From Chersky-822 sp035509195 (lineage in GTDB: Bacteria; Actinomycetota; Actinomycetes; Streptosporangiales; Streptosporangiaceae): a DNA stretch of 7,915 nt. This document shows positions 1 to 5,149 of the stretch, in pieces. The translations under genes were made by a program, and so were the position numbers. A model generated the notes under the pieces. That model did not search any database. It was not told where the DNA came from and saw only the letters and a program-made list of their open reading frames with translations. Numbering within the stretch: the stretch's first letter is position 1; each line of letters begins with the position of its first letter. The stretch lies in contig DATJLT010000015.1 of assembly GCA_035509195.1 (NCBI GenBank), forward strand, positions 1 to 7,915, in the 5' to 3' direction.

Positions 1-521
1 CCGAGCTCCAGGCCGGTCAGCGGCGTATCGGGAGCGGGCTTGAGCACGACCGTGCAGCCCGCTGCCAGGGCCGGCCCGAGCTTGGCCAGGTTGATCTGGT
101 TGGGAAAATTCCACGGCGTGATCGCGGCGACGACCCCGGCCGCCTCCCGGTACACCCGCCGCCGCGTCGGCAGCCCGAACGGGCGGGCAACGCCGAGGTC
201 ACGCTCCCACTCGTAGCCCTCGAGCAGGTCAACCAGGAACCCGAGCCCCTCGATCGGCGTCCGCAGCTGCGGCCCCTCGGTCCACATCCGGGGAACGCCG
301 GCCTCGGTGATCGTGAGGTCCTGCAGCTTCCCGAACCCGGCTGTGAGCGCGGCCTGGAGCTGACGCAGGCAATGAGCACGGAAGGCGTGATCACGCGACC
401 AGTCAGTCGAGTCGAAGGCCCGCCGGGCCGCAGTCACCGCCGCCTCGACGTCCGCATCGGTCGCGTCAGGAGCGTGACCGATCACTTCCTCCGTCGCGGG
501 ATCGACCACGGGGTAACTCAC
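1..521 (-). CDS. Aldehyde dehydrogenase family protein (N-terminal part, runs off the window)
   Basis: NAD(P)-dependent aldehyde dehydrogenase, which oxidises an aldehyde to the acid. About 173 N-terminal residues are visible; the catalytic Cys lies beyond the window edge. The frame contains the family's Rossmann-entry motif ITPWNFP at about residues 134-140, whose Asn138 corresponds to the oxyanion-hole Asn. It also has VVLKPAPDTP at about 158-167, whose Lys161 corresponds to the cofactor-binding Lys. The GTG at 521-519 overlaps the TGA of the NTF2-like gene as GTGA, which indicates translational coupling. A second GTG lies directly upstream (524-522) and could be the start instead; a GAGGGG sequence about 11-14 bases upstream may serve as ribosome binding site. 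As the last visible gene of the P450 operon, it may remove aldehydes made by P450 or SDR steps, which is inference. In the M. tuberculosis locus this position is held, from memory, by an alcohol dehydrogenase (adhB). The family is certain; the substrate is unknown. Confidence 0.93.
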   Translation of the reverse strand, partial: MSYPVVDPATEEVIGHAPDATDADVEAAVTAARRAFDSTDWSRDHAFRAHCLRQLQAALTAGFGKLQDLTITEAGVPRMWTEGPQLRTPIEGLGFLVDLLEGYEWERDLGVARPFGLPTRRRVYREAAGVVAAITPWNFPNQINLAKLGPALAAGCTVVLKPAPDTPLTGLEL

Positions 522-1069
522 CACAGGGCAGCCGGCCCCTCGCCAATCGCGTAATGCCCGGGCAGCTTCTCCCCGGACGCCGATCGCTCCATCCGCCGCT
601 TCATCCCGTCGGACAGCACGTCGGCCTTGATCATCTCGATGAACAACGCGGTGGCGTTCCCGAGGTCAAAGAAGTCACGCTGCCAGGACCACTGCCAGTT
701 GCCGCCGTAAGCGAACCAGGACCCGCCGATCCCGGCGACCTCGTAGTGGCTGCCGTCCGGCCGCCTGGCCCCCGCGACCTGCTTCCAGAACCCGACGACC
801 TCGCCTTGCACGTCGTCGATCAGCACCTTCTGGTACGGGTAGTTCCAGCCGTCGAGCCCGCCCATTTCCAGCGCCAGCGCGATGTCCCTGATCTGGTCCC
901 GCCCGGCCACCATGAACTCCTCTGACGGCCCCATGTTCCACCCGTACGTGGCGTCTTCGGTATACATCCCGGCGAGCGGCCGCCAGTCGCCGGTCTCCTC
1001 GCAGCGCCGGTTGGCATCCAGCCAGCGCCGCACCATCTCATCGAGCTCGTCGCGCGGAAATGCGGGCAT
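518..1069 (-). CDS. NTF2/SnoaL-like fold protein of the CYP51 operon (Rv0762c-like)
   Basis: A 183-residue protein with the outline of the NTF2/SnoaL superfamily. It has an N-terminal helix (RDELDEMVRRWLDANRRCEE, residues 6-25), then GDWRPLAGMYTEDATYGW (27-44), followed by beta-rich segments. It is rich in aromatics, with NWQWSWQRDFF at 124-134. No signal peptide or membrane segment is seen, so it is probably cytoplasmic. The fold includes steroid delta-isomerases, polyketide cyclases and non-catalytic binding proteins, so fold alone does not give function. Its place after CYP51 and ferredoxin matches the conserved hypothetical Rv0762c in M. tuberculosis, recalled as similar in length. A role in binding or isomerising the P450 substrate or product is inference. 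The ATG has a good AGGGAG site six bases upstream, and the stop overlaps the aldehyde dehydrogenase start. Confidence 0.88.
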   Translation of the reverse strand: MPAFPRDELDEMVRRWLDANRRCEETGDWRPLAGMYTEDATYGWNMGPSEEFMVAGRDQIRDIALALEMGGLDGWNYPYQKVLIDDVQGEVVGFWKQVAGARRPDGSHYEVAGIGGSWFAYGGNWQWSWQRDFFDLGNATALFIEMIKADVLSDGMKRRMERSASGEKLPGHYAIGEGPAALW

Positions 1070-1075
1070 TTCGGG

Positions 1076-1081
1076 CTCCCT
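1076..1081 (-). promoter_or_regulatory. Shine-Dalgarno site of the NTF2-like gene
   Basis: AGGGAG lies six bases before the ATG at 1069. It directly follows the TAA of the ferredoxin gene (TAAAGGGAG), so the 12-base gap is almost entirely ribosome binding site. It supports the chosen start. Confidence 0.8.
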
Positions 1082-1273
1082 TTAGTCAATGAGGCGCAGG
1101 GCCTGGGTGGGGCAGTACCGGACGGCGGCCTCGACGCGAGCACGGTCGGCTTCGGCAAGCTCGTCCGTGGTGATCTCGACGGGGCCGTTCCTGGGCACGA
1201 CAAAGATTTCCGGCGCCTCAAGCTGGCACATGGCGTGGCCCTGGCACAGGTCGAGGTCCACTTCGATCCGCAT
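1082..1273 (-). CDS. 3Fe-4S-type ferredoxin, redox partner of CYP51
   Basis: A 63-residue acidic, cytoplasmic single-cluster ferredoxin that carries electrons to P450s. The ligand motif is CQGHAMC (Cys10, Cys16) with a distal CPTQAL (Cys54). The position that is Cys in 4Fe-4S ferredoxins is His13, as in actinobacterial P450 ferredoxins that usually hold a 3Fe-4S cluster. The gene directly abuts CYP51 (TAG then ATG, no gap), as Rv0763c follows cyp51 in M. tuberculosis, where that ferredoxin is reported to support CYP51 activity. A consensus AGGAGG nine bases before the ATG, inside the end of the CYP51 gene, suggests strong independent initiation, fitting a small carrier that may serve both P450s. 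No ferredoxin reductase gene is in the window, so the reductase must be encoded elsewhere. Cluster type is inferred from the motif. Confidence 0.97.
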   Translation of the reverse strand: MRIEVDLDLCQGHAMCQLEAPEIFVVPRNGPVEITTDELAEADRARVEAAVRYCPTQALRLID

Positions 1274-2590
1274 CTAGCTCGTCCTCCTGCGGTAGCGGAC
1301 GGCACAGGGCTGTGCGAGCTGCACGACCATCTTGGAATGGTCGTTGCGGTAGGTGCCGGGCGGCTGGGCCAGCTCGAACGTCCAGTCCCTCAGCAGGACA
1401 GAGAAGATCGCCTTGAGCTGGATCAGCGCGAAGTTGGCTCCGACGCAGCGGTGCCTGCCCGCACCGAAAGGTATCCAGGTCCAGCGGTTGACCAGGTCTT
1501 CCTGGCGCGGCTCGCCGTAACGCTGCGGTACGAAGGCGCCGGGATCGGGAAAGTCCTCAGGGATGCGGTTGGAGATCGCGGGCGAAGCTCCGACCAGGGC
1601 GCCGGCCGGGATCTCGTAGTCCAGCACTTCAAGATCGCGGGTGGCGGCCCTGAGCAGCAGGATCAGCGGCGGATGCAGGCGCAGGGCTTCCTTGACGGCG
1701 GACTCGAGCAGCGGGATCTCGCGCAAGGCCTGGAAACTGATCTCGGCTCCCCCTGCGTACAGATCGTCAAGCTCGGCGGTCACCTGGTCCAGGTAGCCGG
1801 GGTTCCTGAGCAGCTCGATCAGGGTCCAGGCCGCGGTGCCAGAACTGGTGTGGTGCCCGGCGAACATCATCGAGATGAACATGCCGGTGATCTCGTCGGC
1901 GCTGAACGTCCCAAGTGACATGAGCACGTCGAGCAGGTCACGGTCCTCACGGGCCGCAGGCGGCCCGGCCTCACGGCCGGCCATGATCCCCTCGACCAGT
2001 TCGACCAGGCCGGCTCGCGCGGCGTCACGGCGGCGGAAGCTCTCGATCGGGGCGTAGGGGTCGACGAACGCGAGCGCGTCGGTGCCGCGCTCAAGTTCGT
2101 GGTACAGCCCGGCGAAACGCCGGTCGAGCTGGTTCCTGAACTTCGTGCCGATCAGGCACGCGGAGGAGGTGTAAATGGTCAGCTCGGCGAACCAGCCGAG
2201 CAGGTCGATCTCCCCCTCATCGCCCCAGGCGGCCACCATGCGGCCGACCTCGTCAGCGATGGTCTGCGCGTGACCGCGCATCATGTCGCCGCGCAGCGCC
2301 TGGTTGCGCAGGGCCTCGCGGCGCCGCTCAGGCGAGGCGTCGAACACCACGCCCTTGCCGAAGATCGGCGTCATGAACGGGTAAGCGCCCGCCTGGTCGA
2401 GGTCCTCATCAGGAGCGCGGAAGAAGAACTCGCTGGCGCTGGCGCCCGTCAGCAGCACGACAGTGCGTCCGGCCAGGTCAAAAGCACCGACGTCGCCGCA
2501 CTCCGCCCTGACCCGCCGCATCAGCTCGATCGGGTCGCTGCGCAGTTCGCCGAGGTGATCGGTGCCTGAGACAACCTTCGGGGTACTCAC
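1274..2590 (-). CDS. cyp51: Cytochrome P450 CYP51, sterol 14alpha-demethylase
   Basis: A soluble 438-residue P450. It carries the CYP51 B'-region signature YPFMTPIFGKGVVFDASPER at residues 70-89 and the CYP51-specific I-helix motif FAGHHTSSGTA (243-253) with the His-Thr pair H247-T248. It also has ExxR (E301-R304), the PQRY segment (355-358) and the heme loop FGAGRHRCVG (375-384) with Cys382 as thiolate ligand. It resembles M. tuberculosis CYP51 (Rv0764c), recalled from memory, over nearly its whole length, including the C-terminal RNDHSKMVVQLAQP (415-428). CYP51 removes the 14alpha-methyl group of lanosterol-type sterols in three oxidations. Most actinomycetes do not make sterols, so the natural substrate of such bacterial enzymes is unsettled. 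The GTG start overlaps the SDR TGA as GTGA; a GAAGGG sequence lies about 11 bases upstream. The ferredoxin gene follows with no gap. Confidence 0.97.
   Translation of the reverse strand: MSTPKVVSGTDHLGELRSDPIELMRRVRAECGDVGAFDLAGRTVVLLTGASASEFFFRAPDEDLDQAGAYPFMTPIFGKGVVFDASPERRREALRNQALRGDMMRGHAQTIADEVGRMVAAWGDEGEIDLLGWFAELTIYTSSACLIGTKFRNQLDRRFAGLYHELERGTDALAFVDPYAPIESFRRRDAARAGLVELVEGIMAGREAGPPAAREDRDLLDVLMSLGTFSADEITGMFISMMFAGHHTSSGTAAWTLIELLRNPGYLDQVTAELDDLYAGGAEISFQALREIPLLESAVKEALRLHPPLILLLRAATRDLEVLDYEIPAGALVGASPAISNRIPEDFPDPGAFVPQRYGEPRQEDLVNRWTWIPFGAGRHRCVGANFALIQLKAIFSVLLRDWTFELAQPPGTYRNDHSKMVVQLAQPCAVRYRRRTS
1283..1288 (-). promoter_or_regulatory. Consensus Shine-Dalgarno site of the ferredoxin gene
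   Basis: A perfect AGGAGG nine bases upstream of the ferredoxin ATG, embedded in the last codons of the CYP51 gene. It is the strongest ribosome binding site in the window and fixes the ferredoxin start. Confidence 0.85.
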
Positions 2591-3363
2591 GAGCTCACCG
2601 GCCCTTCAGGCTCGACTTCGATCAGGGTCAGGTGTGAGCCGCGCGGCGCGGAGATCATCGCGAGGACGGCGCCGGCCACGTTCGACGGATCGAGCAGGTG
2701 CCAGTGCCTGGTCAGGCCCCAGCGCGACCACTCATCGAGCAGACTGGACAGCTCCGCGTGGTCCCAGGTGCTGCCCATGCCGGTCAGCGTCGGTCCCGGC
2801 CTGACCAGGCCGACCCTGACCCCTGTTCCCTCAAGCTCCTGCTGCATGGCCCGCGCCAGCCCTTCGACGCCGTGCTTGGCCGTGACATATGCGCTCATCC
2901 GGGGCCTGGGCACCCTGACGACATCGGAGGAGACGATGACCACGTCTCCGCGCTGGCGGTCGATCATGCCGGGGACGACGTGAGCGACCAGGCGCTGAAC
3001 TCCGTTCAGGTGCACATTGACCTGGGCGGCGAAGTCAGCCGGCGCGAAGTCGTGTGCGTCGCTGATCTCGATGTCGCCGGCCGAGCAGACGAGTACCTCT
3101 GGCTCGCCGAGGGCCTCGCTGGCCGCCGAGACGAACGTCGCGACCGACGAGTCGTTACAGACGTCCAGGTTCAGGGCAACGGCCTGACCGCCGTCCGCGG
3201 TGATTTTTGCGGAAAGATCCTGGCAGTGAGACAGTCGCCGGGCGCCGAGTGCGACCGGGCAGCCGGCCTTCGCCAGGGCGACCGCGGTCGCGGCGCCGAT
3301 ACCCGACGATGCGCCGGCGATGAGGGCGGGCCTGCACTCGGGATGCGGTGGAAAGACAGCCAT
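2587..3363 (-). CDS. Short-chain dehydrogenase/reductase (Rv0765c-like)
   Basis: A classical SDR of 258 residues that oxidises an alcohol or reduces a ketone with NAD(P). The nucleotide-binding motif AGASSGIG is at residues 16-23, CSAG replaces NNAG at 93-96, and the active site is Ser146, Tyr159 and Lys163 (YVTAK, 159-163). His118 sits where classical SDRs have the catalytic Asn (VHLNG, 117-121). The ATG at 3363 was chosen over an upstream in-frame ATG at 3465, because the latter would add a non-conserved leader overlapping the P450 gene. This start lies one base after the CYP123 stop. No strong ribosome binding site is seen, so coupling to the upstream gene is likely. The stop overlaps the CYP51 start as GTGA. 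Lying between two P450 genes, as in M. tuberculosis, it probably acts on a hydroxylated product; that is inference. Confidence 0.93.
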   Translation of the reverse strand: MAVFPPHPECRPALIAGASSGIGAATAVALAKAGCPVALGARRLSHCQDLSAKITADGGQAVALNLDVCNDSSVATFVSAASEALGEPEVLVCSAGDIEISDAHDFAPADFAAQVNVHLNGVQRLVAHVVPGMIDRQRGDVVIVSSDVVRVPRPRMSAYVTAKHGVEGLARAMQQELEGTGVRVGLVRPGPTLTGMGSTWDHAELSSLLDEWSRWGLTRHWHLLDPSNVAGAVLAMISAPRGSHLTLIEVEPEGPVSS

Positions 3364-3364
3364 G

Positions 3365-4555
3365 TCAGCGTGGCTCGACTCTGATCGGGAGGGATGCGAA
3401 GCCGCGCACGCTGACCGAGTGGACGCGCCTGGCGGCGGGCTCGTCGATCTCGTAACTGGCGACACGGCGGGTGAACTCGGTGAGCGCGATCCTGGCTTCG
3501 AGGCGCGCCAGGCTCGCGCCGAGGCAGTAATGACGGCCCGCGCCGAAACTGATCAGCGCCGACGTATCGCGGTCCAGGTCGTAGCGGTCAGGATCGGCGA
3601 ACGCGCGGGGGTCCCGGTTGGCCGACCCGACCAGGAGGAGGAGCCTGGCCCCGGCCGGAACGCGCTGGCCGTGGGCTTTGAACTCGGTCGCGACCGTGCG
3701 GGCGAGGAACTGGCTGGACGTGTCGTACCTGAGGGTTTCCTCGACCCAGTCGGGGACTCTCACCGGGTCGGCGAGGGGCTTCGCGAGCTCGGCCGGGTTG
3801 CGCCAGCCCCAGTAGAGCGCGTTGGCGAGGAGCTTGGTCGTGGTCTCGTTGCCCGCGACGACCATGAGGAACAGGAAGCCGATGATCTCGTCTTCGGTCA
3901 GCTTGTCGCCGTCGATCTCAGCGTCGAGCAACGCTGAGGTCAGATCAGTGGTGCTGGGTCCCTTGCGACGGTCGGCCAGCAGGTCCGCGTAGTACCCGGC
4001 CAGCGTCAGTGCCGCCGAGATGCCGGCCGGCGGCACGTCGAGCACGCCTTCCTCGCGGTGGACGGTCAGGTCGCCCAGGCGCTGCAACTCCGCCCGGTCC
4101 GCCTCGGGCACACCCAAGAGGTCGCTCACCACATCCATCGGCAGCCGGCCGGCGAAGTCGCTGACGAAGTCGAACTCCTCAGCGCTGAGGGCCTGATCCA
4201 GGTACCGGCTGGCCAGCCCGGAAATGGAAGCTTCGAGGTCAAGCACCCTCCTCGGCGTGAACCCCCTCGAAACCAGCGCCCTCATCCTCGTGTGCCGCGG
4301 CGGATCAAGAGCCAGGAAGGACATGGCGCGGTAGGCGTGGCTGCCCCAGGCGGACGGGTCGAGCGAGACGCCGTTGGCGTTGGAGAACCGCTCGTGATCG
4401 CGGAACGCCGCCGCTACGTCCTCGTGCCTGGACAGCGCCCAGAAGTCCAGCTCGTCGTTAAGGTACAGCGGGGCTTCGTCGCGGAGCCTCTGGTAGACGG
4501 GATAAGGGTCCTCATGAATCCGGTAGTCGTAGGGGCTGAAGTACACCGGGCTCAC
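3365..4555 (-). CDS. cyp123: Cytochrome P450, CYP123-like
   Basis: A soluble 396-residue class I bacterial P450. It shows the I-helix oxygen-activation motif VAGNETTT (233-240), ExxR (E273-R276) in VEETLRYDTSSQ, and the heme loop FGAGRHYCLG (337-346) with Cys344 as heme ligand. Segments such as DYRIHEDPYPVYQRLRDEAP (10-29), SRGFTPRR and EIIGFLFLMVVAGNETTTKL match M. tuberculosis CYP123 (Rv0766c) as recalled. The gene is also in the same position, between TetR and the SDR. The substrate of CYP123 is not established; its link to CYP51 suggests a sterol-like or related lipid, as inference. Electrons probably come from the operon's ferredoxin. The GTG start overlaps the TetR stop as GTGA, with no clear ribosome binding site. 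A second in-frame GTG three codons later is possible. Confidence 0.95.
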   Translation of the reverse strand: MSPVYFSPYDYRIHEDPYPVYQRLRDEAPLYLNDELDFWALSRHEDVAAAFRDHERFSNANGVSLDPSAWGSHAYRAMSFLALDPPRHTRMRALVSRGFTPRRVLDLEASISGLASRYLDQALSAEEFDFVSDFAGRLPMDVVSDLLGVPEADRAELQRLGDLTVHREEGVLDVPPAGISAALTLAGYYADLLADRRKGPSTTDLTSALLDAEIDGDKLTEDEIIGFLFLMVVAGNETTTKLLANALYWGWRNPAELAKPLADPVRVPDWVEETLRYDTSSQFLARTVATEFKAHGQRVPAGARLLLLVGSANRDPRAFADPDRYDLDRDTSALISFGAGRHYCLGASLARLEARIALTEFTRRVASYEIDEPAARRVHSVSVRGFASLPIRVEPR

Positions 4556-5112
4556 CCCATGATGAGATCGACGGCTTCGCCGAGGCGGTCGGCCATCCGG
4601 CCGTAGGTGGTGTAGCCGAGCCCGGCCTGGACCATGGCGCCGAAGTAGGCGAGCTCAAGCAAGCCGGTCGCCGGGTTGCCAGGTCCGGCGGCGGCTTCGA
4701 GCCGGTTATGGATCTCCCCGCCGATCTCCACTCTGAGCTGGCGTACGTCCGGGTCGGTGCCGAACATCGCGGCCGTGCAGCCCTCCGCCAGCTCAGGTTC
4801 GCCTGAGACCAGCAGGGCCAGCTCGGTGAGGACGGCGGTCACTCGTTTCTTGACCGACGGCTCCGTCAGGTCGACCGGCGGCAGGGCCTGGAGCCGGCGC
4901 CAGAAGACCTCGGCCAGCATGTGGTCCTTGGAAGCGAAGTAGGTATACGCGGTCGCCGCCCCGACCTCAGCGCGGCGAGCAACGTCACGCACGCTGAAGT
5001 TCTCGTAGCCCGTCTCCCTGACCTCGTCCACAGCCGCCTCAGTAAGCCGTCGGACGGTGTCCGCCTGCTTGGGCGTCAGCCGCCGCCTCGTGGCTTCGGT
5101 GGTACTGGACAT
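4552..5112 (-). CDS. TetR-family transcriptional regulator of the P450 operon (Rv0767c-like)
   Basis: A 186-residue TetR repressor. The N-terminal DNA-binding domain covers about residues 14-62. Its helix-turn-helix is SVRDVARRAEVGAATAYTYF (40-59), followed by the typical ASKDHMLAEVF. The remaining residues form the helical ligand-binding and dimer domain, whose ligand cannot be told. The ATG at 5112 was preferred to an upstream in-frame ATG at 5337 that would lie inside the flavoprotein gene. This start gives a normal TetR length and sits at the downstream end of a good promoter. A perfect 7-bp inverted repeat covers the start codon, pointing to autoregulation. The regulator would then control itself and the six downstream genes, to which it is coupled by a GTGA overlap with the P450 gene. 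The same arrangement (Rv0767c) heads the M. tuberculosis locus. Confidence 0.95.
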   Translation of the reverse strand: MSSTTEATRRRLTPKQADTVRRLTEAAVDEVRETGYENFSVRDVARRAEVGAATAYTYFASKDHMLAEVFWRRLQALPPVDLTEPSVKKRVTAVLTELALLVSGEPELAEGCTAAMFGTDPDVRQLRVEIGGEIHNRLEAAAGPGNPATGLLELAYFGAMVQAGLGYTTYGRMADRLGEAVDLIMG

Positions 5113-5120
5113 GTGTCCAG
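5105..5120. promoter_or_regulatory. Inverted-repeat operator candidate over the tetR start codon
   Basis: CTGGACA-TG-TGTCCAG is a 16-bp inverted repeat with perfect 7-bp arms and a 2-bp centre. It covers the tetR start codon (5112-5110) and the expected transcription start. Its size and symmetry suit a TetR-family dimer, and binding there would block initiation directly. Assignment to this TetR is inference from position. Confidence 0.72.
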
Positions 5121-5149
5121 ACGGTAGTTCAGCTTTCTGCGGTTGGCAA
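5121..5149 (-). promoter_or_regulatory. Promoter candidate of the tetR-P450 operon
   Basis: On the minus strand TTGCCA (5149-5144, five of six bases of TTGACA) is followed after exactly 17 bases by TACCGT (5126-5121, a TAnnnT -10). The tetR ATG begins eight bases after the -10, so the transcript would be leaderless or nearly so. This agrees with the lack of a Shine-Dalgarno site. The -35 lies within the last codons of the flavoprotein gene. Confidence 0.62.

Noticed and set aside
17..394. 125-codon minus-strand open frame rich in Arg and Ser
   Set aside because: It is out of frame with the aldehyde dehydrogenase, which occupies the same strand and shows PWNFP and LKPAPDTP.
820..1305. 161-codon minus-strand open frame across the ferredoxin and NTF2-like genes
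   Set aside because: It overlaps two well supported genes in another frame and shows no recognisable domain.
2744..2751. Further CTGGACA or TGTCCAG sequences, for example near 2745 and 7163
   Set aside because: Single half-sites within coding sequence with no paired arm, so not counted as TetR operators.
2099..3937. Open frames of 156 to 228 codons on the plus strand (2099-2569, 2698-3384, 3320-3937)
   Set aside because: They lie antisense to CYP51, the SDR and CYP123, which are supported by clear motifs; the translations are low-complexity and Arg/Gly/Pro-rich.
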